NCBI GenBank assembly: GCA_020433785.1
Contig: JAGRCC010000499.1
Coordinates: 1-12,552, forward strand
Direction of reading: 5' to 3'
Length of the DNA stretch: 12,552 nt
Origin: Anaerolineae bacterium
GTDB taxonomy: Bacteria > Chloroflexota > Anaerolineae > 4572-78 > J111
The translations under genes were made by a program, and so were the position numbers. How positions within the stretch are numbered: the first letter of the stretch is position 1; each line of letters opens with the position of its first letter. This document shows, in pieces, positions 6,802-12,552 of the stretch. The notes beneath the pieces are model-generated. The model ran no database searches, was not told the DNA's origin, and worked only from the letters and a program-made list of their open reading frames with translations.

Positions 6802-8568
6802 ATGAAGAAATATCTCCCAGTTCTTTTTAGTATCTTTTTTCTAGTATGTCTTATCATCGGCGCTGAAGCATGGGTCCGAGCCTTATACGCTTCGGCCCGT
6901 CACTATCAGCCCCCACTGCACGGCGACACGCTGCCGACCGAACCATTGGCTTTACCCCAGACGGCTAAAGTGGTTATTGTATTACTCAGCGGTCTGGGCG
7001 ATGAGGCTTTTCAACTATTGGAACTGCCGGTTATGGCCCAGCTAGCCCAAACCGGCGTCAGCAGCACTATTCAAAGCACCCCACCTACTTACTCTCAGAC
7101 CGCGCGGATGACGTTAATCACCGGCGCTTTGCCGGAGCTGAACGGCGCGGCCCCCATCGACCAACCATTTGAAGCGATGACTGTGCCTGACACTGACTCG
7201 ATTTTCTCCCGGGCTCATGAGGCCCACCTCAAAACCGCCGTATTGGGGCTGGCCGATTGGCGCGGTTTGGTGCCCCGAGAAGACCTGGATGAAACGTTTT
7301 TTGTGGAGTCATCCGGCCCGGAAGCCGATCAAACCATCTTGAATGTAGCCCTGCCACTGTTGAAAGAGGATGAGGTCGATTTACTTTTGATCCAATTCAC
7401 CGGCCTCGATTTTGCAGCGACGCAGCAAGGCGGGACCTCAAGCGATGCTTACCAGGCCGCCGCCGTTCGCCTGGATGACTACATCGGCCAAATCAGCCGG
7501 ATTATGAACCTGGATACCTCGGTCTTGGTCATTTTGAGCGACCGCGGCCACATTTCATCCGGTGGGACCGGCGGCGCGGAAATCGAAGTGACCCAGCAGC
7601 CGCTGGTGATGAACGGGTATGGCCTGATTTCGGGCCAGTACAGTGTCATCGCTCAAACCGATGTGGCGCCTACCGTGACGACGCTGCTCGGCCTGCCGGC
7701 GCCGCATCAAGCCCAAGGGCGCATTGTGTTCGAGATGTTGAATCTGAGCTTGGAACATCAAACTCTGGCGCAAATCGCTCTCACTCGGCAGCGGCTGGCC
7801 CTGGCTGAGCGTTACTTGGCCGGCGTACAGGGGCCGGACGCCCACTTGCCCGACTCGCTGTTCGTCGATATCGAGCAGGCGGCCAATACCTTGAGCCAGA
7901 ACAACCTCAACGGCGCGCTGCAACTGGCCCTCCTAACCCAGAAATCAGCCGACGTCGAGATGGCTGCTGTGCGTCATCAAGCCATTCAGTCGGCGCGCTG
8001 GCCCCGTTTGTTGGCGGCGGTCGTTATTGCCCTGATTTGGTTTTTCATCATGTGGCGGCGGCGCAACGTGCATGCCGGCCTGATCTTGATTGCGGCGATA
8101 GTGACCCTGGCCCTTTATCATACCCTGTTCCAACTGCAAGGCCACAGCTACTCGATCAGCGCCTTCGATCTGACCGATATGCCGTTTGACATTGCCCGTC
8201 GGATGGGCGTCAGCTTCTTGGCCGGCGGGGCGTTAGTGCTGCTGTTCCTGATGCTCATCGATGAACGCAGTTGGCTAACGCTGCTCAGTACCGGTTACGG
8301 TTATAGCCTTTTGACGATTTTCATGTTGACTCTGCCGTTGTTTTGGACGTTTGCCCAAAATGGGTTGGTTATAGAGGGCTATTTGCCCTCGGTTGACCTG
8401 GTTTTTTGGCAGATAACCAGTTTGCTGGAAATCTTGGTGGCGGCCATTATTGGGCTAATCATCCCGTGGCCGATTATGGCCCTGAACGTCTTTGTTAACT
8501 TTGTTCGCCGGCATCTCAGCGACAGCCAATCCAAATCCGGGCGCGATCCGTTACCGGGGTTGCGATAA
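6802..8568 (+). CDS. Membrane protein of the alkaline phosphatase/phosphodiesterase superfamily, probably catalytically degenerate
   Basis: 588 residues. N-terminal signal anchor (5-25), an alkaline-phosphatase-superfamily fold (about 55-310), a helical linker (about 315-400), then about five membrane helices (403-418, 425-441, 470-486, 499-518, 540-561) and a basic tail. Fold landmarks: VVIVLLSGLG (57-66), PTYSQTARMTLITG (95-108), LDFAATQQGG (202-211), LSDRGH (245-250), GGTGG (254-258). Aligned by eye with the family's metal-binding pattern, the first Asp is Ser63, the His of DxxGHxxG is Thr207, the His of SDHG is Arg248, and the last His (HGG) is Thr256. Asp203, Asp247 and a possible Ser98 nucleophile remain. 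Two-metal phosphate hydrolysis is therefore unlikely; a binding or scaffold role in envelope biogenesis is an inference. It ends 31 bp before an RmlD gene and leads the operon. Confidence 0.85.
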   Translation: MKKYLPVLFSIFFLVCLIIGAEAWVRALYASARHYQPPLHGDTLPTEPLALPQTAKVVIVLLSGLGDEAFQLLELPVMAQLAQTGVSSTIQSTPPTYSQTARMTLITGALPELNGAAPIDQPFEAMTVPDTDSIFSRAHEAHLKTAVLGLADWRGLVPREDLDETFFVESSGPEADQTILNVALPLLKEDEVDLLLIQFTGLDFAATQQGGTSSDAYQAAAVRLDDYIGQISRIMNLDTSVLVILSDRGHISSGGTGGAEIEVTQQPLVMNGYGLISGQYSVIAQTDVAPTVTTLLGLPAPHQAQGRIVFEMLNLSLEHQTLAQIALTRQRLALAERYLAGVQGPDAHLPDSLFVDIEQAANTLSQNNLNGALQLALLTQKSADVEMAAVRHQAIQSARWPRLLAAVVIALIWFFIMWRRRNVHAGLILIAAIVTLALYHTLFQLQGHSYSISAFDLTDMPFDIARRMGVSFLAGGALVLLFLMLIDERSWLTLLSTGYGYSLLTIFMLTLPLFWTFAQNGLVIEGYLPSVDLVFWQITSLLEILVAAIIGLIIPWPIMALNVFVNFVRRHLSDSQSKSGRDPLPGLR

Positions 8569-8588
8569 TCCCTCAACTATCAGACTAC

Positions 8589-8594
8589 AAGGAG
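8589..8594 (+). promoter_or_regulatory. Ribosome binding site that fixes the RmlD start
   Basis: AAGGAG lies 5 nt before the ATG at 8600. The frame is open further upstream to an ATG at 8492, but that would overlap the preceding gene by 77 bp and add residues before the Rossmann motif, so 8600 is chosen. Confidence 0.85.
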
Positions 8595-8599
8595 AACCC

Positions 8600-9442
8600 A
8601 TGCGTACCATTATTACCGGCGTTACCGGGCAGCTCGGTCAGGCCATTAAGCAACTTTTAGAAGAACAAGATTTCGATGTTTTACGTGTGCCCCGCTACGA
8701 TGTTCAGGATCACGCCATTGTCCAAAAAATTTCCGATTTCTATCCTGAGTTGGTCATTCATTGCGCCGCCATGACCAATGTCGATGGCTGCGCCAAAGAC
8801 CCCGACGCTGCTTTCAGCATCAATGCCTTTGGTACGCAGAATGTGGCCCACGCCTGCCTGCGCTGCAATGCCGAAATGGTTTACATTTCCACCAATGAAG
8901 TGTTCAACGGCCGCTCCGACCGGCCATATCAGGAAGATGATAAACCCAACCCCATTAATCCTTACGGCAGCTCGAAGCGCTCCGGGGAGCAAATGGCCGC
9001 GCATTATCTCAAAAACGGGTTGTACATTGTCCGTACGGCCTGGGTCTACGGCGGCGGCCACATGTTCCCGGAAAAAATTCTGGCGGCAGTCGACAAATTC
9101 GGTGAGCTGCGTGTGGTCGCGGATGAAGTCAGCAACCCGACTTACACCCTGGATTTGGCGGCGGCCGTGGCCCAATTAATCCAAACCCGCGCTTATGGAA
9201 TTTATCATTTGACCAATGCCGGTTACTGTTCGCGCTATGAGTACGCTCAGGAAGTGCTGCGCCTGGGTGGGCGTGAAGATGTGCCCATTACCCCTATTAC
9301 TTTGGCCGAATACCCCCGTCCCTCGGTGGTGCCGCCGTTTGCGCCGCTGGCCAACACCAAAGGCGCGGCCCTAGGCATTGAGCTGCGGCCCTGGCAAGAA
9401 GCCCTGGCAGCCCATTTTGCGTCAAAACGTGGTGATGGCTGA
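8600..9442 (+). CDS. rfbD: dTDP-4-dehydrorhamnose reductase (RmlD-type short-chain reductase)
   Basis: 280 residues, close to the usual length of RmlD. In this family the enzyme reduces dTDP-4-dehydro-L-rhamnose with NAD(P)H to dTDP-L-rhamnose, the last step of activated rhamnose synthesis, in the cytosol. Seen: Rossmann nucleotide motif GVTGQLG (7-13), AAMTNVDGCAKDP (56-68, the family's A-A-x-T-x-V-D pattern), ISTNEVFNG (96-104, usually STDYVFDG) and the catalytic Y122-x-x-x-K126 in PYGSSK. The stop codon overlaps the start of the next gene by 8 bp, so the two are translationally coupled. The other rhamnose genes (rmlA, rmlB, rmlC) are not in the window. A related deoxysugar reductase of the same family cannot be excluded. 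Confidence 0.88.
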   Translation: MRTIITGVTGQLGQAIKQLLEEQDFDVLRVPRYDVQDHAIVQKISDFYPELVIHCAAMTNVDGCAKDPDAAFSINAFGTQNVAHACLRCNAEMVYISTNEVFNGRSDRPYQEDDKPNPINPYGSSKRSGEQMAAHYLKNGLYIVRTAWVYGGGHMFPEKILAAVDKFGELRVVADEVSNPTYTLDLAAAVAQLIQTRAYGIYHLTNAGYCSRYEYAQEVLRLGGREDVPITPITLAEYPRPSVVPPFAPLANTKGAALGIELRPWQEALAAHFASKRGDG

Positions 9443-10391
9443 ACCGTTGCTGACCGTTATCATTCCACATTACAATGGCGCGCACCATTTGCCCATCTGC
9501 TTCAACGCGCTCCGCCGCCAGACCTATCCGCATCTGGAAATCATTCTGGCCGATAACGGCTCCACCGATGAGTCGCTGTCGCTGACCCGGCGAGAATTTC
9601 CCGAAGTCAAGATTTTGGAAATTGGCCAAAACCTGGGCTTCGCCGGCGCGATCAATCGCGGGACGGCTCAGGCTAACGGCCAGATCATCGTGCCCTTAAA
9701 CAACGACACCGAAGTCGCTCCCGGCTGGGCGGAAGCCATCGTCGAAGCGCTGGCCGCCTATCCCGAAGCCGGTATGGTCGCCAGCAAAATCCTGCTGTTC
9801 GACCAGCGCCATAAGCTGCACTCGGCCGGAGATGCTTTTGGCGTTAACGGCATCCCCATCAACCGGGGCGTGTGGCAAGACGATCACGGCCAGTTCGATC
9901 AAGACACCTATATCTTCGGTGGCTGTGGCGGCGCGGTGGCCTACCGGCGGACAATGCTGGATGAGATCGGCCTGTTTGACGAAGATCTGTTTATGTACCT
10001 GGAAGATGTCGATCTGAATTGGCGGGCTCAGTTGGCCGGATATCGAGCCGTATTCGCGCCCCAGGCTGTGGTCTACCACCACCTCAGCGCGACCGGCGGC
10101 GGGGTGATTGCCAGTTACTACACCGGCCGCAATACCATTTTGGTGCTGGCCAAAGTCTTACCCGGCTTCCTCTTCCGGCGCTACTGGCGGCCGATTATCC
10201 AGGCCCAGCTCAAAATCGCCTTCGAGGCCGCCCGGGCCTGGCGAGGCGAAGCCGCTCGCGCCCGACTCAAGGGCCAACTGGCCGGCGTGTGGGCGCTGCC
10301 GCGCTGGCTGACCAAACGCGACGCCGTCAAACGCAGCCCGCAGGTCAGCAACGCGTACCTCGAAAGTCTGCTAACTGATGTAAACTCGTAG
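9435..10391 (+). CDS. Family 2 glycosyltransferase (rhamnosyltransferase-like)
   Basis: 318 residues, GT-A fold, no membrane helix in the catalytic part. Family members move a sugar from a nucleotide donor onto a lipid-linked or polysaccharide acceptor at the inner face of the membrane. Seen: TVIIPHYNG (7-15), ADNGSTDES (39-47), a DXD-like N89-N-D91 in PLNNDTEV, FGGCGGA in the acceptor region, and the likely base in YLEDVDLNWR (E190, D191). The layout matches WbbL/RfbF-type rhamnosyltransferases. With RmlD directly before it, rhamnose as donor sugar is a fair inference, not proven. The chosen ATG lies inside the end of the RmlD frame and starts the canonical LLTVIIPHYN strand; an upstream ATG at 9378 in the same frame would give a deep overlap. 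The C-terminal 70 residues are Arg/Ala-rich and probably membrane-associated. Confidence 0.9.
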   Translation: MAEPLLTVIIPHYNGAHHLPICFNALRRQTYPHLEIILADNGSTDESLSLTRREFPEVKILEIGQNLGFAGAINRGTAQANGQIIVPLNNDTEVAPGWAEAIVEALAAYPEAGMVASKILLFDQRHKLHSAGDAFGVNGIPINRGVWQDDHGQFDQDTYIFGGCGGAVAYRRTMLDEIGLFDEDLFMYLEDVDLNWRAQLAGYRAVFAPQAVVYHHLSATGGGVIASYYTGRNTILVLAKVLPGFLFRRYWRPIIQAQLKIAFEAARAWRGEAARARLKGQLAGVWALPRWLTKRDAVKRSPQVSNAYLESLLTDVNS

Positions 10392-10405
10392 AAACCGGCG
10401 AATAA

Positions 10406-10447
10406 GCGGTCAGCTATCAGCGGTCAGCGGTTGGCTATCAGCCGTCA
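10406..10447. repeat. Six tandem heptamers
   Basis: Read in steps of 7: GCGGTCA, GCTATCA, GCGGTCA, GCGGTTG, GCTATCA, GCCGTCA. This array sits 14 bp after the stop of the glycosyltransferase gene. The same 42 bp can be seen as two 21-bp units. It resembles heptanucleotide tandem repeats known from other bacterial intergenic regions such as the cyanobacterial STRR class; function is unknown. Confidence 0.65.
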
Positions 10448-10482
10448 GGCGTCTCATTCAGTGCTCCGGCGTGCGCTGGATA

Positions 10483-10504
10483 TATGATCACGCTCGTGAT
10501 CATA
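10483..10504. repeat. Perfect 10-bp palindrome with a CT loop
   Basis: TATGATCACG (10483-10492), CT, CGTGATCATA (10495-10504). It is preceded at 10463-10476 by GCTCCGGCGTGCGC, which matches 11 of 14 positions of GCTCCAGCGCCCGC at 10598-10611. The same type of module therefore recurs downstream. Confidence 0.7.
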
Positions 10505-10549
10505 CGTCCGGACTAGTGGGAAGGACTAATCGATATCAGGAATGTAGGT

Positions 10550-10604
10550 CTGGAGCATCAAAGTTTACTTTGATCGGTTGACAAAGCAAGCTTTGTCGCT
10601 CCAG
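10550..10604. repeat. Possible three-way junction made of three perfect stems
   Basis: Outer stem CTGGAGC (10550-10556) with GCTCCAG (10598-10604). Inside it are hairpin 1, ATCAAAGT-TT-ACTTTGAT (10557-10574), and hairpin 2, GACAAAGC-AA-GCTTTGTC (10580-10597), joined by CGGTT. All pairs are Watson-Crick and both hairpins abut the outer stem without gaps. The 2-nt loops are tight for RNA, so the element may equally work as a DNA palindrome. Confidence 0.65.
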
Positions 10605-10645
10605 CGCCCGCTTTGATCGCTTGACAAAGCTTGCTTTGTCGCTCC
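10568..10645. repeat. 35-bp direct repeat, two copies carrying a palindrome
   Basis: Copies at 10568-10602 and 10611-10645 match at 32 of 35 positions. Each holds the palindrome GACAAAGC-NN-GCTTTGTC followed by GCTCC; the loop is AA in the first copy and TT in the second. The second copy lacks the left half of the ATCAAAGT hairpin, so it is a partial unit. No long T tract follows either copy. Confidence 0.75.
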
Positions 10646-10690
10646 GTATTCTCAAATTTCGGCCAGATCATTTCGTTTGCCGGTGTTCTG

Positions 10691-10699
10691 TGCTAAGAT
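10691..10699 (+). promoter_or_regulatory. Possible extended -10 promoter for the hydrolase-STAS-kinase gene
   Basis: TGCTAAGAT fits TGn plus a -10 box with one mismatch (TAAGAT). No clear -35. The start would be near 10706, about 55 nt before the ATG at 10761. The remaining 10646-10760 sequence shows nothing else that I recognise. Confidence 0.35.
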
Positions 10700-10760
10700 T
10701 AGCGTGATCGATTCCACTCATAACGCGGTCAATCAGAGTTTTTGGCTGTCAAAGTGACTT

Positions 10761-12552
10761 ATGAAGATAAGAATTTGGGGCACGCGAGGCTCAATTCCTT
10801 CCCCTCTCACGTCTGAGCAAATCGAAGAGAAAATCTGTCAGGCCATTTATGGTATGCCTGATATTGATACCAACAATTTGGCCGAGGTGCAAGCCTACGT
10901 CAAGCAGTTGCCTCATCTCCAACGAGGCACGGCCGGGGGCAATACCTCTTGCGTGGAGATTCGATCCCGAGGCGAACTGTTCGTTATCGACGCCGGCTCG
11001 GGCTTTCGCGAGTTAGGACAGCACTTGATGAACGGCCCTTTCGGCCAGGGGCAGGGCAAGCTCCATCTCTTCTTTAGCCACGCTCACTGGGACCACATTC
11101 AAGGCTTTCCCTTTTTTCAACCCAATTTTGTGGCCGGTAACGAGATTTTTATTTACAGTATTCACAATTTGGAGAAGGTGCTGCACAATCAGCAGCGGTC
11201 GGTCAACTTTCCCATCGCCCTGTCGTACATGCAAGCGACGTTCCACTTCAATCGGCTAACGGCCGGACGACCCTTTTATCTGGGCAAAATCAAGATCAAC
11301 ACCATCGAGAACCCCCACCCCGGCAAGGCGTACAGTTATCGCTTTGAGGATGAGCACAGCTCGTTTGTTTATGCCAGTGACGCTGAATTCAAAGAGCTGA
11401 CCGACGTTAGAGTCAACCCGCATATCAAGTTCTTTAATGGCGCCGATGCGCTCATTTTTGATGCCCAATACACCCTCAAAGAAAGTTGGGAAAAGGTCGA
11501 TTGGGGGCATAGTTCGGCCCTGATTGGTATTGATTTTGCCCGCGCCGCCGGCGTTAAGAAGTTGATTTTATTTCATCACGACCCTATTTATTCGGATGCT
11601 CAACTGCAAGAAATGCAGGCCACCGCGCTGACCTACCAAGATCAGGATGCCACCCGGCCCAAGGTTGAGGTGTTGATTGGCTACGAGGGATTAACACTCG
11701 ATCTGGCCCCGACCGGCGCAGTCGAACTGCAAGTGATCCCTGACCAGGCCACGGCAGTGGTGACCCCCACCACGGTTTTCGACGAGCAGGGAGTCGATCA
11801 ACTGGCCCGCCAGTTGTCGCGCCTGGCGCAACGGGGCGCTTTATCCGATTCGATCATCGATCTATCTCACGTGGACACGCTCTCCACCGCCACCCTCAAA
11901 ATGCTGGTCACGCTCGGTCAACTGGCCGAAAATGGGTCGATTGTGCTGGCGTCTCCTTCGGACAGCGTGCTGCGGGTCATTGAGTTGGCCGGCTATCAAG
12001 ATTTTTTTGCCATCTACCCGACAGTGGAGACGGCCATTACGGCGCTGCAAGCTCGCCAGGCGCTGAACTTGCCCGGCCAAATGATTAATGAGCGTTACTT
12101 GATTGAAGGAAAAATTGGCGCCAGCCGGCTGGGCACGCTGCTCAAAGCAACTGACACACAGCTGAAAAGCACCGTCGCCATTAAAATTTTGTCGCCGGCG
12201 CTCAGCGAACAGACCCTCAAACGTTTTACCCGGCAAGCCCGACAGTTGATCGATCTCGACCAGCCGCAGGTTGCCACGGTGTACGAAATCGGCTCTGAGG
12301 CCAATTACATCTTCATTGTCGAGGAATTTGTGACGGACCCCACCTTACAAGATTTGCTTACGGCCGATACCCAACCCCTGTCGGTTGACCAGATGCTGGA
12401 TATCGCCTTAGATATTACCCTGGCTTTGGAATACATCCACAGCCGGGGCGTCACCCACGGCAACCTCAAACCGGAGAATATTTTTCTCACTCAACACGGC
12501 GTCAAATTGGGCGGCATCGGTTTGGGTCGGCTGGAGGAAGGGCGCAATCTGC
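10761..12552 (+). CDS. Metallo-beta-lactamase-fold hydrolase fused to a STAS domain and a pseudokinase domain; 3' end beyond the window
   Basis: 597 codons visible, open at the right edge. Domain 1 (1 to about 310): MBL-fold hydrolase opening with KIRIWGTRGSIPSP (2-15) and GGNTSC, and keeping the metal ligands H107, H109, D111, H112 (HAHWDH), H186, D207 and H272/H273. It resembles the Lactamase_B_2 phosphodiesterase branch; substrate unknown. Domain 2 (about 320-430): STAS (anti-anti-sigma) fold, IDLSHVDTLSTATLKML, with Ala377 where SpoIIAA-like proteins carry the phosphorylated Ser. Domain 3 (from about 445): protein kinase fold with a loosened Gly loop (G450-K-I-G, G458) and VAIK K475 kept. 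However, Q492 stands at the alpha-C Glu, HGN (566-568) replaces HRD, and GIG (585-587) replaces DFG. This marks a pseudokinase that may still bind nucleotide. No signal peptide or membrane helix is visible, so it is probably cytosolic. The start ATG directly precedes the conserved first strand; the ribosome site is weak. The frame is intact from domain to domain. Confidence 0.88.
   Translation, partial: MKIRIWGTRGSIPSPLTSEQIEEKICQAIYGMPDIDTNNLAEVQAYVKQLPHLQRGTAGGNTSCVEIRSRGELFVIDAGSGFRELGQHLMNGPFGQGQGKLHLFFSHAHWDHIQGFPFFQPNFVAGNEIFIYSIHNLEKVLHNQQRSVNFPIALSYMQATFHFNRLTAGRPFYLGKIKINTIENPHPGKAYSYRFEDEHSSFVYASDAEFKELTDVRVNPHIKFFNGADALIFDAQYTLKESWEKVDWGHSSALIGIDFARAAGVKKLILFHHDPIYSDAQLQEMQATALTYQDQDATRPKVEVLIGYEGLTLDLAPTGAVELQVIPDQATAVVTPTTVFDEQGVDQLARQLSRLAQRGALSDSIIDLSHVDTLSTATLKMLVTLGQLAENGSIVLASPSDSVLRVIELAGYQDFFAIYPTVETAITALQARQALNLPGQMINERYLIEGKIGASRLGTLLKATDTQLKSTVAIKILSPALSEQTLKRFTRQARQLIDLDQPQVATVYEIGSEANYIFIVEEFVTDPTLQDLLTADTQPLSVDQMLDIALDITLALEYIHSRGVTHGNLKPENIFLTQHGVKLGGIGLGRLEEGRNL

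Noticed and set aside
8492..8599. Upstream in-frame start for the RmlD gene
   Set aside because: It would overlap the preceding gene and add residues before the Rossmann motif; the strong AAGGAG 5 nt before the ATG at 8600 decides the start.
9378..9434. Upstream in-frame start for the glycosyltransferase
   Set aside because: It would add 19 residues that only reflect the RmlD tail in another frame; the ATG at 9435 begins right at the conserved first strand.
10550..10604. Cloverleaf-like fold considered as a tRNA
   Set aside because: Too short, 2-nt loops, no anticodon arm, no T-loop sequence and no CCA-type acceptor; it is a palindromic repeat element.
10406..10645. Repeat cluster considered as a CRISPR array
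   Set aside because: Units are 7 bp or palindromic and differ from each other; there are no unique spacers of constant length and no cas genes nearby.
12060..12552. Possibility that the kinase motifs are lost through a frameshift or decay
   Set aside because: The frame runs cleanly from the MBL domain through STAS into the kinase fold, with conserved VAIK and LKPEN on both sides of the altered motifs, so the changes are substitutions, not a broken frame.

Overview
The window (12.5 kb) looks like a chromosomal fragment from a Chloroflexota bacterium, most likely of the Anaerolineae type. That placement is inferred from protein style: receptor-type Ser/Thr kinases with long Ala/Thr/Glu/Gln- and Pro/Thr-rich linkers, TolB/PD40 propeller ectodomains, LysM plus propeller fusions, and intergenic palindromic repeats. 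There is no rRNA or marker gene to confirm it.

Left part, minus strand (1-6411): a receptor-type Ser/Thr protein kinase (cut by the left edge) and, upstream of it, a 1284-residue single-pass membrane protein. The two have related extracytoplasmic propeller domains. The second has no kinase domain. It carries cytoplasmic aromatic 'GRYW...EWYYYDG..W' repeats and five Thr-x-x-Leu/Met motifs in a disordered region, then a membrane helix, a PsbP-like domain, a LysM domain and the propeller. The roughly 400 bp between the genes hold a good sigma70-type promoter for the kinase, a duplicated 17-bp element around its -10, and an 81-nt inverted repeat.

Middle, plus strand (6412-10391): an AT-rich divergent intergenic region with an extended -10 promoter, then a likely operon. 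It encodes a membrane-anchored alkaline-phosphatase-superfamily protein that has lost most of its metal ligands, an RmlD-type dTDP-4-dehydrorhamnose reductase, and a family 2 glycosyltransferase overlapping it by 8 bp. The last two point to synthesis of a cell-surface (deoxy)sugar polymer.

Right part, plus strand (10392-12552): a 369-bp intergenic region packed with short repeats (a heptamer array, near-perfect palindromes with 2-nt loops, a possible three-way junction). It is followed by a gene open at the right edge that fuses an intact metallo-beta-lactamase-fold hydrolase, a STAS domain lacking the usual phosphoacceptor Ser, and a protein-kinase domain whose HRD and DFG motifs are both destroyed.

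Signalling through Ser/Thr phosphorylation at the cell envelope is the common theme. The most interesting items are the hydrolase-STAS-pseudokinase fusion, the putative pseudo-phosphatase, and the cluster of candidate phosphothreonine docking motifs in the kinase's neighbour.
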